A stretch of DNA of 64,000 nucleotides from Enterovirga aerilata (GCF_013044135.1 NZ_JABEPP010000001.1:62001-126000); one strand, 5' to 3'. Counted from the stretch's first letter, positions 38,968 through 48,080 are shown. The notes: generated by a model not told the origin, from the sequence alone. Made by a program: numbers and translations.

Positions 38968-40122
38968 ATGTCCAGGCATTACGACGTCGAGTCCGTCCGC
39001 CGGGAATTTCCGGTGACCCGGCGTATGCTGTACCTGGATTCGGCGCATCAGACGCCGCTCGCGACGAGCATCAAAGAGGCGCTGGTCCGGTTCTACGAGG
39101 AGGGTAACGAACTCGCCGGGCCGAAGCCGGTCTGGCTCCGCCGGGTCGAGGAGGTCCGGGCGAGGGTGGCCGCGCTCCTGAACGCCTCGCCGTCCGAGAT
39201 CGCCTTCGTCAAGAACACGTCCGAAGGGATGAACATCGCCGCGAACGCGATCCCGTTCCAGCGCGGCGACAATGTGCTGCTCGTCGAGGGCGACCATCCG
39301 AACAACGCCTACGCCTTCCTCAACCTGAAGCGCCGGGGCGTCGAGGTGCGCTTCATCGCCCTCCGGGGCGATACCGCCGATGCCGGCACCTTCGAGCCGC
39401 ATATCGACGGCAGGACGCGCGCCATCTCGCTGTCGCATGTGACCTTCCACGCTGGACACCGCTTCGACGTGTCCTCTGTCGGCAAGCTCTGCGCGGCAAG
39501 AGGGATCGATCTCGTCGTCGACGCCATGCAATCGACGGGCGTCATTCCGCTGGACAGCAGAGAACTCGGCGCGACGATCCTCGGCTCCGGCTGCCACAAG
39601 GGTCTGCTTGTTCCGCAGGGCCTGGGCATCCTCTACTGCCAGTCGGGCCGTGACGAGCTGCTGCCGGCCTACATGGCCATGTCGAGCCTCGCGAATCCGC
39701 CGCAGGATTACATCGCGCGGCACGACAACATGGCGCTCCGAGACGATGCCGGCCGGTTCGAGATCGGCAACTTCAATCTCCCCGACATTCACGCTCTGTC
39801 GGCATCGCTCGATCTGATCGAGCGCATCGGTGTCGCCAACATCGAGGCGCATCTCTACGATCTGGGCGACTACCTGATCGGCCACCTGGACGAGCTTGGG
39901 GTCCGACTCGTTGGTCCGCGCGATCGCTCTTTGCGGTCCCCCCACATCTACGTGCTCGATCTCCCGGGAGAGGGCTGGGCGGAGTACCTGGCGGAGGAGC
40001 AGGTCCGTGTCTCGCCGGAGCGGGACGGGATCCGGGTCTCGTTCGGGTTGTTCAACACGCACCAGGACGTGGACGAGTTCGCCGCGATCGTCCGCCGCCG
40101 GCTTGCGGGGGCGAGAAGCTGA
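38968..40122 (+). CDS. Class V aminotransferase / cysteine desulfurase-like PLP enzyme
   Basis: 384 residues. Fold-type I motifs: YDVESVRREFPVTRRMLYLD, NTSEGMNIAANAIPFQRGD, EGDHPNNAY, LSHVTFHAGHRFDV, DLVVDAMQSTGV and the PLP Lys in GSGCHKGLLVPQGLGILYC. There is no clear desulfurase Cys loop, so an aminotransferase, lyase or epimerase role in the neighbouring catabolic operon is more likely than sulfur mobilisation. The start has AGGAGAG six bases upstream. Downstream of iclR in the same direction, probably co-transcribed. Confidence 0.88.
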   Translation: MSRHYDVESVRREFPVTRRMLYLDSAHQTPLATSIKEALVRFYEEGNELAGPKPVWLRRVEEVRARVAALLNASPSEIAFVKNTSEGMNIAANAIPFQRGDNVLLVEGDHPNNAYAFLNLKRRGVEVRFIALRGDTADAGTFEPHIDGRTRAISLSHVTFHAGHRFDVSSVGKLCAARGIDLVVDAMQSTGVIPLDSRELGATILGSGCHKGLLVPQGLGILYCQSGRDELLPAYMAMSSLANPPQDYIARHDNMALRDDAGRFEIGNFNLPDIHALSASLDLIERIGVANIEAHLYDLGDYLIGHLDELGVRLVGPRDRSLRSPHIYVLDLPGEGWAEYLAEEQVRVSPERDGIRVSFGLFNTHQDVDEFAAIVRRRLAGARS

Positions 40123-40353
40123 GTGCGCTGTCGCCAGACGGCGAATGGCGGTCGAATCGCATCCGCGCCGAGCATCGCCGGCACGGCCAGGAGGAGCCGA
40201 CCGCCAGTCCTACGTCGAACCGGCCCTACTCGGATCTGCCAGCGAAGGTAGCGGACTCTCGGGACCGGCGAGATGGTCAAGCCTGAGCCGCAGCACCGAA
40301 CCGCCGGCTGGCTCAGGACCTATCAATTTAGATTTGATGTGTGATTCAACGCT

Positions 40354-41303
40354 CTAGCTGTCGTTACCAAGGAGGTTGTCCTTGGTGATGCGGCTGATGG
40401 GCGGTTGTCCGCCGAGGGCGGAGTGCGGTCTGCGGCTGTTGTAGGAGCAGAGCCAGACCGGCATGGCGGCAGCTCGTTCGGCCGATGACCTGTAGGGGCT
40501 TGCGTAGACCCATTCCCGGAGGCTGGTCTGGATGAAGCGCTCGGCCTTGCCGTTGTGCGGGGCGTGTAGGGCCGGGTTCGCCTGTGACGGATGCCGGCCC
40601 GGCTCAGGGCTGCCCGGAAGGCGTGGCTCCTATAGGCCGCGCCGTTGTCGGTCATGAGGCGCTCGACGGCGACGCCATGCCGGGCGAACCAGGCCCGTGC
40701 CCGTTCCAGGAACGCGACGGCGCTGTCCTTGCGCTCGTTCGGCAGGAGTTCGGTGTAGGCCAGCCTGGAGGCATCGTCGACCGCGACGTGGAGGGCCTCC
40801 CATCCGGTCCCCCGCTTGCTGCTCTGACCGCGCCGGTCACCGGTGATGCGATGGCCGATCCCGTCGATCTTGCCGAGCTTCTTGGTGTCGATATGGATCA
40901 GCTCGCCAGGGCGCTCCTGCTCATAGCGGATGACGGGCTGTTTGGGATCGAGCGCATCGAGGCGTCCGAGACCGAGCCTGCGCAGGATCCCGCCCACGGT
41001 GGAGCGCTTGAGGCCGAGCTGCCGGGCGATGGCGTCGCCGGTCAGCCGCTCCCGCCGGAGCCGTTCGATGGCGGCGATCGTCTCGGGCGGGGTCGCATGA
41101 GGCGAGCGGGCGGGCGTCGAGCGCCTGTCCCCGAGGGCGCTCTCGCCACCCGCCCGGAACCGCCGCAGCCACTCGCGGGCGCGCCGTTCCGACAGGCCGG
41201 CAGCCGCGGCCGCATCCGCCACGCGCCAACCCTCATCGAGGATGCGCCGGATCATCAGGGCTCGACCTTGTGGCGTCAGGCGCGCATTCTGGTGGACGTC
41301 CAT
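40354..41303 (-). pseudogene. IS481-family transposase, frameshifted
   Basis: From ATG 41303 the product has an N-terminal HTH (LTPQGRALMIRRILDEGWRV, LSERRAREWLRRFRAGG) and the rve integrase core with the first two acidic residues (IHIDTKKLGKIDG, MTDNGAAYRSHAF). At about 40553-40557 one base is missing: the frame should read YTPRTNGKAERF but changes to YTPRTTARPSAS, so the third catalytic residue (Glu) and the C-terminus (SRRPHSALGGQPP, ending LLGNDS) are only in the next frame. The restored frame ends at TAG (40354), which lies in the flanking CTAG target. The element cannot make a complete transposase unless frameshifting occurs. Confidence 0.88.
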
Positions 41304-41389
41304 CCGGGCGCTCCGGGTCCGAGGTTGCAGGCTTCGCAACCACAGCCTCGCTCCCAAGCCTCGGACGGACAACCTCCATAGTATTGACA
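40359..41389 (-). mobile_element. IS481-family insertion sequence (1031 bp)
   Basis: Terminal inverted repeats of 23 bp start with TGT at each end: 40359-40381 and 41367-41389, sharing the block GGAGGTTGTCC and most outer bases. The flanks are TCTAGC (40353-40358) and TCTAGG (41390-41395), matching the CTAG-centred target duplicated by IS481-type elements, with one mismatch. The size fits the family. It marks the left border of the low-GC glycosylation island. Confidence 0.82.
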
Positions 41390-41551
41390 TCTAGGGCGCG
41401 ACTGCGAGGCCCGCCTCGATGTCTCCGAACCTTAATCCCTGTGCTGTGGGAGGGCTCTCTGCGACGCATCGCCCACCATAGCCGTTTCCAAAGGACTTTG
41501 AGAAAGGTCACGAGTTCTCATCACAAAGCCCGCTCCAGCTGCGCCGCGCCC

Positions 41552-42451
41552 TCATCCCTCCCTGGCAGATCGGTCGGGATGAAAGCGCGAGCAGAACGTA
41601 TCTCCTCGAAATCCGAACTTCGGATCATGGAAGGTAGGGGGGGATGTCTCCGTACCCGTGACTTGCGGCAATTCGAACTCCTCCTTTCTCGACGCAGGAC
41701 ATCCGATCACCCCGATCTCGCACCTGCTCCACACGTTTTCCGTCACGAGATTGAAATTATTTAGATTGAAGGCCGACGTCTCATGCCAAAACCAAACGTA
41801 ATCAAATGGGGCTACGAGGTCTATAATGGATCTTAATGTCTCCATCTGGCTAATCTCAAAATATATCAACGGGCTACTGACCGCAATAATGCGGAGCGCA
41901 CCAGCAAATACCTCGGCCTCCATTCCTTCAGCGTCGACCTTTAGCAGCTGGACGCCAGAATGAGGAACGACTTCATCGAGAGATATTATGATAGTGTTTG
42001 GAAGATTGCCTCCGAGATGAACTGCCTCTCTAAGGCCCACGGATCCGAGATTCCAGTTGGCCGCGTTATAGTCCGGCGACAGCGAAACGGTCTCAAATGC
42101 AGCTCCACATCCCAAATGATGAGGCAGAATGTTCGAATAGGCGTTCGCCACCACGTTGTAGGCAAACAGCTCAAATGGGATCATTTGTGGCTCAAACGAA
42201 TACAGGGTCGACTTCGGAAGTCTAGCTGAGTACGCGAGACTATGAGTGCCGATATTCGCCCCGACATCGATGATCGTGCCGCCATCTATGAGATGATTGC
42301 AAATACTCTGAATTTCGTGCTCTGCCCACTCACCGTAGGTCCGGAGAGAATGCCCTACGACAGCGTCACGGGCCGGCACCGCCATTCTTCCATACCTCGT
42401 GACGACGTGGCAAATCTCTATCCCGGCGAACACAATAGGGGAATCGGCCAA
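41552..42451 (-). CDS. FkbM-family methyltransferase
   Basis: 299 residues with the FkbM SAM fold: GGTIIDVGANIGTHSLAYS, STLYSFEPQMIPFELF, LNNVVANAY-type helix (YNVVANAYSNI), SLDEVVPHSGVQLLKVDAEG, and PLIYFEISQME. FkbM enzymes O-methylate sugars or polyketides, often on surface glycans. The start is a TTG at 42451 with GGAGAGG upstream; base composition is clearly lower in GC than the flanking chromosome. Separated from the companion methyltransferase by an inserted IS5-type element whose end lies 81 bases upstream of the start, so its native promoter may be lost. Confidence 0.87.
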   Translation of the reverse strand: MADSPIVFAGIEICHVVTRYGRMAVPARDAVVGHSLRTYGEWAEHEIQSICNHLIDGGTIIDVGANIGTHSLAYSARLPKSTLYSFEPQMIPFELFAYNVVANAYSNILPHHLGCGAAFETVSLSPDYNAANWNLGSVGLREAVHLGGNLPNTIIISLDEVVPHSGVQLLKVDAEGMEAEVFAGALRIIAVSSPLIYFEISQMETLRSIIDLVAPFDYVWFWHETSAFNLNNFNLVTENVWSRCEIGVIGCPASRKEEFELPQVTGTETSPPTFHDPKFGFRGDTFCSRFHPDRSAREG

Positions 42452-42529
42452 AGCACCTCTCCAATCCGGCTACAGCGCTCCAAGATGCTTTGTTGTAAGC
42501 CTACAGGATGATCGCTTACTTTAAGTGGC

Positions 42530-43275
42530 TTAGAGGCCGTTTGGAAACTCAGGGGTGGGTGGTTTTCGCAGGAGACGGCGCGGCAGGACCTGGAAGCCCT
42601 TCTGCTGGTCGGACCGGCGGATGATCTCGACGACGAAGTCAAGATAGGAATACTTGGCTATAAGCTTGCGCCGCCCGTAGGCGGCGTCGGCGACTAGGTG
42701 CTTCACCCAGGGCCAGCGCTTGCGGAGGGCGTCGAGGATCGCCTGGGTTCCAGCGCTGTCGGAGATGTCGGGCGAGGTGAGGTGGACCATCAGGAGCCGC
42801 CCGTCGGTGTCCACCGCGCGATGTGGTGCTTGCGCCCACGGTCTTCTTGCCCGCGTCGTAACCCCCTTGTCTTGCCTTGCGGAGCCTTGATCGTCTGGCT
42901 GTCGATCACCGCCGCCGAGGGCCTCGCCTCACGGCTGGCCATCTCCCGGTCCAGCATCAGCACCACGTCGTGGTTGGTCCGGAATAGGAAGCGTCGGGCC
43001 AATTCGAGGAACCAGCCATAAACCCTGCGCCAATGCCCAAAATGGATCGGCAACATGCGCCAGCCGCAGCCGGAGCGGACCAGATAGCGTACCGCGTTGA
43101 TGACCTCGCGGAACTCCACCTCATGTGGCCGCCCGCGCCGCCCAGGCTTAGGCATGACGGGCGCGATCACCTCCCACTCCTCGTCGGTCAGGTCGGACGG
43201 GTAGCGCCTGGTCTTCTTGGCGATCCAGCCATCCGGCCACGGCTCTGCTCGGTCCCCATTCCAAGCTTTAATCAC
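42530..43275 (-). pseudogene. IS5-family transposase, multiple frameshifts and internal deletion
   Basis: The first part (from 43275) reads RRYPSDLTDEEWEVIAPVMP, RYLVRSGCGWRMLPIHF, VIDSQTIKAPQGKTRG, with the first catalytic Asp. Near 42860 an extra T, a missing C and two extra bases before the GTGGACACC block move the rest into another frame, which continues as VDTDGRLLMVHLTSPDISD, LVADAAYGRRKL (second Asp) and RSDQQKGFQVLPRR. There the expected Glu-containing block is missing and the end jumps to LLRKPPTPEF, implying a deletion of roughly 40 codons. It is therefore inactive. Confidence 0.85.
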
Positions 43276-43313
43276 AGTCCCGCCCCCGCCGATGCGTTTT
43301 TCAAACAGACTTC
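42533..43313 (-). mobile_element. Degenerate IS5-family element between two methyltransferase genes
   Basis: Ends are imperfect inverted repeats, GAGGCCGTTTGGAAAC (42533-42548) and GAAGTCTGTTTGAAAAAC on the other strand (43296-43313). Each end is flanked by TA (42531-42532 and 43314-43315), the duplication expected for this family. At 781 bp it is shorter than intact relatives, agreeing with the internal deletion. It splits what looks like one minus-strand glycosylation operon. Confidence 0.75.
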
Positions 43314-43340
43314 TAGGGTAAGGAGAGCCGATCCACGAAG

Positions 43341-44111
43341 TTAAAACGGCTTTCCGCAGACGATCACATCCTGCAAGGTGCCCGCCTGATTGTCTCCCCG
43401 CCAGCTTCCGAATTCTATGTGCCGGGGGATCAAGCCAGCATCCACTATCGCCGAGTCAAATAAAAATTGATCGAAAGCTATGAATGCGAGTCTATCTCTT
43501 GAATCTCCAACGAACACTTGCTTGTCCTCCGAAAAATCTGGAAATTCAAATTTAAACAAAGCCGAATTATCGCGGATACGTTTCCTAGAATAAGGATTCA
43601 GAATAAAAGCCGTAAAGACAAAAATGCCGCCAGGTCGAAGCAAATTAGCTACAAACTGCAACAATCCACCAATATCATCGCGGTCGACGTGCGTAAAAAC
43701 TGAAAATGCAAAGGCGCCATCAAAGAAACCGCCATACGTCTCTCTCAGATGGTCGCGTGTTTTCCTCACCGAGTTGCCGACGAACCGGTCGTAATGGTCG
43801 TTATTTCCCTCGATCAGCTCAAATCTTGTCCGCTTATCTGGGGCAATGTTCTCGCGAAAAAATGCAATTGCATCTTCCATTATGTCGAAACCGACAAAAC
43901 TTTTAATGTGAGGCGCCTGCCGCAAACCGGAGAGCATTACGCGACCCGCCCCACATCCGAAGTCGAGGAGCCGGGTGGCCTTGCCTACGTCAATGTATTT
44001 ACTAACTATATCGAAGCACATTGCGCCAACCTGCTCTGGATCGGCGCCGCCAACCCGCATGTTTAACTCGCTGTCCCGGAGTTTCGCAAAAGCCGCATTG
44101 ATGTCAATCAT
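43341..44111 (-). CDS. Class I SAM-dependent methyltransferase
   Basis: 256 residues. SAM-binding motif ATRLLDFGCGAGRVMLSGLR, second strand SFVGFDIMEDAIAFF, then FFDGAFAFSVFTHVDRDDI and LLRPGGIFVFTAFI. It belongs to the methyltransferase 11/25-like group common in O-antigen and glycan clusters. Lower GC than the chromosome and 64 bases downstream of the large glycosyltransferase, probably in one transcript. Substrate unknown, presumably a sugar or glycan. Confidence 0.86.
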   Translation of the reverse strand: MIDINAAFAKLRDSELNMRVGGADPEQVGAMCFDIVSKYIDVGKATRLLDFGCGAGRVMLSGLRQAPHIKSFVGFDIMEDAIAFFRENIAPDKRTRFELIEGNNDHYDRFVGNSVRKTRDHLRETYGGFFDGAFAFSVFTHVDRDDIGGLLQFVANLLRPGGIFVFTAFILNPYSRKRIRDNSALFKFEFPDFSEDKQVFVGDSRDRLAFIAFDQFLFDSAIVDAGLIPRHIEFGSWRGDNQAGTLQDVIVCGKPF

Positions 44112-44175
44112 CGTCGTGTTCCTAAAACTGTAGGGCCGCCGAGCGCCGGTTGGCGCACGACCTCGTGGGCACCCG

Positions 44176-46914
44176 TTACGCCAAAGCTCTCCTTAATATG
44201 GCAAAACGTTCCCTGGAGCTAAAAACCCGCCGTGCGACAATTCTACGATCAGCCCCACGCCTAAGAGCTTGTAGATGGTGTTCCGCTGGCTCATCCAAGC
44301 TCCTGCCCAACGCCGCTTGATAGACCGCCTCCAGGAATTCTGTATCCGTTCCAACAGCTGTCTCAAAGGCAAGCCACGATCGACGCTTGCGGGCCTGATA
44401 TTCCGCCAACTCACGTCCTATGTCGAGCGAGTACTCGAACCCTGCATTTCGGAGCGCCAGTTCCAGTTGCGTCCTCTTCTCCGAACCAGTTGGTTGAGTT
44501 CGCCCGGAAGCGTCTAGCGAGATGGTGATGCGAACCGTCCCACCATGCACGAGCGCGTCTGCAACACACAAAAGAGCATAGGCTGTCCTCCTCTCGCCAG
44601 CTCCGTCAAGGAGGAAGCCGAAGTCAATCATGCGGTGCGCATTCGGCCTCAGCCCGTCTAGGCGTGACAGCAGACCTAGTTTGAGGCCGGCAGGCAACTC
44701 CTCACCGGAGGCTTCTCCGCTCAAAGAAATGCGCCTAGAAACGAGGGCGCCCTCCAAAAATGCCCGCGATGAACGTCCTAGAAATTCTCCGAAGGTCGCA
44801 AGTATTCGCCTCCCCGGGAAGTTCCTGTGTGGGACTTCATCTGATTCCAAGTCCGCCGGGACCCGGCTAACTTCCGTGTGTACGCCGTCGACGGCAAAGT
44901 GGTTCTCGGCAACGCGACTTTCCGCGCGCCTAAGAGCCTCGGAAATGGCATCCCTCTCCCGCTGGACCTCAAGAGCCTCTTCCAAGATCGACACACGCCT
45001 CATTCGTCGAACGAGTTGATCAAAGTCAAAAGAACGCCGCGCGTCTTCAAACGCTAGATGAATTGCCTCAGCCGCCTCAAACCAGCTGTGCGTAACGTTC
45101 TCGACCGAAGGATTTTGCTTCCACTTTGGGAGGTTGGCGGCTACTTCGGCAAGTTCTTGTGTAGATTTACAGAAATGAATATTAATTGAACCCTGGGCAT
45201 GCCGTTCTATTTCTCTATACACAGGTAGATCACGAACAATAACAGGTTTTTCGTGGGCCAGGGCATGCATTATTGGCAGGCCGAAACCTTCGTAGTGACT
45301 GGGGAACAAAACCACGAAAGCTCCCGCGTACAACCGATCTACCACCTTCTGATCTAGATCACCGGCTCGAAAACTGGCAGATGCAAGAGACTTTGGCACT
45401 TCGATCCCAAGAACGGTCACTGGCGGGCAGTTCTCGATCGCGTTGAGCTTCTCGAGGGTCTGGAGTACATGCTTGTGCGAGAAATGATTGCCTACCAGCA
45501 ATATACCACCTGACGGATCAATCGATTTATCCCTGGTCGCGGGGCGGTAGTCACCTACATCTGTCGAGCATAGGGACACAAACTCGTTGCGGATCTGGTA
45601 GAACGGGAAACGCCGCCGAAACTGATCACGGGAAAAAGAACTATTGAATCCAACTATGTTCGTGCAATCCAGCATCTCACTCCAAATCGACCAATAGCCT
45701 GGATCATCAAGGGTCAGGCAATCCATCGCTATGGTGTCCAGCATCAGGAAGCCCGCGACCGTAGCCGAACGCGCTACCTCCGCGACGTGCTGCCGAGAAA
45801 ATGGCTGTCCGACCCTTAGCGCAAACGCAAAAGGCCGCTCATCGAGCGCGTCTGGAGAGATCAGAGTCAATCGATCGACTAAATCAAATTGATGAAAATA
45901 GTATACATCGGTTGAACATTTAACGTGAATATCATATAGAGATCCGTAACGCTCTGCGAATGCCGAAATCAACCTTTTGGAATGCTCGAAAGTTCCGTTG
46001 TGACTCATCGACATGTTTGTGCAGTCGAAAAGTACCCGCAATTTTCCGAGTTTATCCGGAGCTAGACCGGCCAGCAGATATTGAGCTTTGTACTCTGAAC
46101 TCTTGAAATATCGGCTAACCGATCTATCGTATTCAGGGTATCTTGAAAGAAGTGTTTTCCTGTTTTCTTCATCTCTGGAATTTCGCCCACCAGACAACTG
46201 ATCGAACGAAACACTCCCCTCGTGATAGGCGTACGCGCGGTTCGCTAGCACGGCTCTGTAGCCGCCGCGATTTGCCCGCATTATCAAATCGTTTTCCTCG
46301 TTATACCCCAAGCCGTACGCAGGATCGAAAAATCCATACTCAACAAGAATACGATTTCTTATATATAGACAGAATCCCACTGCGGTCGGGGCGTAAGTGA
46401 CGCGCGGCAAGTACTGCTGAATCGCAAGGTGAGCCGAATATGCATCTTCCTTTGCGTGGCTGCGAAAGCTAGGTGGATAGGGGGAGTTGCAAATCGTCGC
46501 ATTGTTTGAGCGGGGGCTTACAACTGATGTAAGCGGATCTAAATGAGATACTGATCTCATCTCAAGGAGTGCCCCGCTCGTAAGTATTGCATCGGAATTA
46601 AGAAGTAGGGCATCCGCACGTTCGCGCAGTGCAATCTCAAGACCGATGTTGCACGATTTTATAAAACCTAGGTTGTTGTTGTTGGTTATTATTTGGGTTT
46701 GTACGATCCCCGATAGGTCGCCAGCCTCCCGTTCCAAGAGAGAAATGAGGTCATTATCCCAAGGAGAGTCGTTGATACACAACACCCGTGCATCGACATC
46801 GTTGATCTCCTTAGAAATCTCACGTAGGCTGCGGAACATAGGAACAACTAGTTCACTATTCTCGTAAAACGGAATAATGATAATTATGGAAGAATGTGAT
46901 ACCCTTCGGATCAA
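44176..46914 (-). CDS. Bifunctional glycosyltransferase GT2-GT4 with C-terminal DUF4214
   Basis: 912 residues from a TTG at 46914 with GGTGGAG six bases upstream; a GTG at 46959 would add 15 residues but has no ribosome site. GT2 domain, residues about 5-245: IIIIIPFYENSELV, NNNLGFIKSCNIGLE, LLNSDAI and the acceptor-side GLGYNEENDLIMRA. GT4 domain, about 300-610: GGILLVGNHFSHKHV, VVLFPSHYEGFGLPIMHALA. A coiled coil follows (about 625-665), then a linker and a DUF4214-like C-terminus (EFLEAVYQAALGRSLDEPAE, SSRERFAI). It likely builds a surface glycan or glycosylates a protein. GC is low, suggesting horizontal origin. Confidence 0.87.
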   Translation of the reverse strand: MIRRVSHSSIIIIIPFYENSELVVPMFRSLREISKEINDVDARVLCINDSPWDNDLISLLEREAGDLSGIVQTQIITNNNNLGFIKSCNIGLEIALRERADALLLNSDAILTSGALLEMRSVSHLDPLTSVVSPRSNNATICNSPYPPSFRSHAKEDAYSAHLAIQQYLPRVTYAPTAVGFCLYIRNRILVEYGFFDPAYGLGYNEENDLIMRANRGGYRAVLANRAYAYHEGSVSFDQLSGGRNSRDEENRKTLLSRYPEYDRSVSRYFKSSEYKAQYLLAGLAPDKLGKLRVLFDCTNMSMSHNGTFEHSKRLISAFAERYGSLYDIHVKCSTDVYYFHQFDLVDRLTLISPDALDERPFAFALRVGQPFSRQHVAEVARSATVAGFLMLDTIAMDCLTLDDPGYWSIWSEMLDCTNIVGFNSSFSRDQFRRRFPFYQIRNEFVSLCSTDVGDYRPATRDKSIDPSGGILLVGNHFSHKHVLQTLEKLNAIENCPPVTVLGIEVPKSLASASFRAGDLDQKVVDRLYAGAFVVLFPSHYEGFGLPIMHALAHEKPVIVRDLPVYREIERHAQGSINIHFCKSTQELAEVAANLPKWKQNPSVENVTHSWFEAAEAIHLAFEDARRSFDFDQLVRRMRRVSILEEALEVQRERDAISEALRRAESRVAENHFAVDGVHTEVSRVPADLESDEVPHRNFPGRRILATFGEFLGRSSRAFLEGALVSRRISLSGEASGEELPAGLKLGLLSRLDGLRPNAHRMIDFGFLLDGAGERRTAYALLCVADALVHGGTVRITISLDASGRTQPTGSEKRTQLELALRNAGFEYSLDIGRELAEYQARKRRSWLAFETAVGTDTEFLEAVYQAALGRSLDEPAEHHLQALRRGADRRIVARRVFSSRERFAILRRALA

Positions 46915-47005
46915 CGTTCGCTCCACCAAGTGTAAACGGCATCGCGGGCGCGGCAGCACGTCTGTCTACGTCACCCGGACGCAAGGCGCAAACCGCCATC
47001 AGGGT

Positions 47006-47110
47006 CTACCATATGGGACTGGAGGGCTCGGCGGCTTGCGAGGTTGCGGCTGGGGGCAGGCCGGCAAGTGCGCCGTGTGATCTGTGGTGGTTGTAGAGTG
47101 CTGGAAGCTG
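47006..47110 (-). pseudogene. C-terminal relict of an IS481/IS3-like transposase
   Basis: A 35-codon stretch on the minus strand reads ALYNHHRSHGALAGLPPAAT and ends TSQAAEPSSPIW then TAG. The YNHHRxHGAL block is the hallmark of the C-terminal end of these integrase-type transposases. A stop (TGA) lies immediately before it, so nothing upstream remains in frame. A scar at the right border of the glycosylation island. Confidence 0.6.
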
Positions 47111-47208
47111 TCAAGGATGGCTTGAGGGCTTAGACTGTGGCGGGCAGGCTTAGGTCTCGTAGAACTCGTATCGCCAGGCTCCATTGCAGCACCTGGATGG
47201 CGTTCACC

Positions 47209-48005
47209 GGGAATGGCATGTACGGCTACGGCCGCAAGACCGTGACGACCGAGACCGGCCGGATGGAGCTCGAGATCCCGCGCGACCGGCAGGCGACCTT
47301 CGACCCGCAGCTCATCGCCAAGTACCAGCGCCGCTTCCCGGGCTTCGACGACAAGATCGTGTCGATGTACGCCCGCGGCATGAGCGCCCGGGAGATCGTG
47401 GGCCACCTGCGCGAGCTCTACGGGATCGACGTCTCGCCCGACCTCGTCAGCGCGGTCACGGACGCGGTTCTGGAGGAGATCGCGGCCTGGCAGGCGCGGC
47501 CCCTGGAGCCGGTCTACCCGCTCGTCTTCTTCGACGCCCTCAGGGTCAAGGTGCGGGACGAGGGCATCGTCCGCAACAAGGCGGTCCACATCGCGCTCGG
47601 CGTCCGGGCCGACGGGGCCAAGGAGATCCTGGGCCTCTGGCTCGAACAGAGCGAAGGCGCCAAGTTCTGGCTCCGCGTCACGAACGAGCTCAGGAACCGC
47701 GGCGTCGAGGATATCCTGCTCGCCGTCGTCGACGGTCTGAAGGGCTTCCCGGATGCGATCACGGCCGTGTTCCCCGAGACGGCGGTGCAGACCTGCATCG
47801 TCCATCTCCTGCGCCACAGCCTCGACTTCGTCTCCTACAAGGACAGGAAGCCCGTCGCGGCCGCCCTGAAGGGCATCTACCGGGCGCTCGATGCCGAAGC
47901 CGGCCGGGGGCCGCGCTCGCAGCATTCGAGGAGGGCCTCTGGGGCCGGCGCTACCCGGCCATTGGGCAGAGCTGGCGGCGCGCCTGGAACGAGGTCGTGC
48001 CATCG
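47209..48005 (+). pseudogene. IS256-family (mutator) transposase fragment
   Basis: The open frame covers MYGYGRKTVTTETGRMELEI, PRDRQATFDPQLIAKYQRRF, VSMYARGMSAREIVGHLREL, VFFDALRVKVRDEG (first Asp), GLWLEQSEGAKFWL and LLAVVDGLKGFPDAI (second Asp). An indel near 47900-47911 shifts the frame; the continuation AALAAFEEGLWGRRYPAIGQ, SWRRAWNEVVP is in another frame and then stops matching at about 48003. The N-terminal roughly 100 residues and the C-terminal third are missing, so it is a dead fragment. Confidence 0.85.
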
Positions 48006-48062
48006 GCGTCAGCGCCCACTTCTTCCTCAGCCTGTTAGGGCGAAACGCCGATCCGACGGACA

Positions 48063-48080
48063 ACCAATCGTTCGATTGGT
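48063..48080. promoter_or_regulatory. Inverted repeat upstream of ABC transporter unit
   Basis: ACCAATC (48063-48069) and GATTGGT (48074-48080) form a 7-bp inverted repeat about 140 bases before the binding-protein gene, just right of the IS256 scar. A second GC palindrome (GGCTGCGAGCGCAGCC) follows near 48126-48141. It may be an operator, but no regulator gene adjoins it. Confidence 0.35.

Noticed and set aside
38968-40122. Cysteine desulfurase (SufS/NifS) reading of the class V aminotransferase
   Set aside because: No Suf or Isc genes are near and no desulfurase active-site Cys loop is evident, so the general family name is kept.
40282-40317. Inverted repeat CCTGAGCC / GGCTCAGG after the class V aminotransferase
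   Set aside because: It could end the iclR-aminotransferase transcript, but the loop is 20 bases and no T-run follows.
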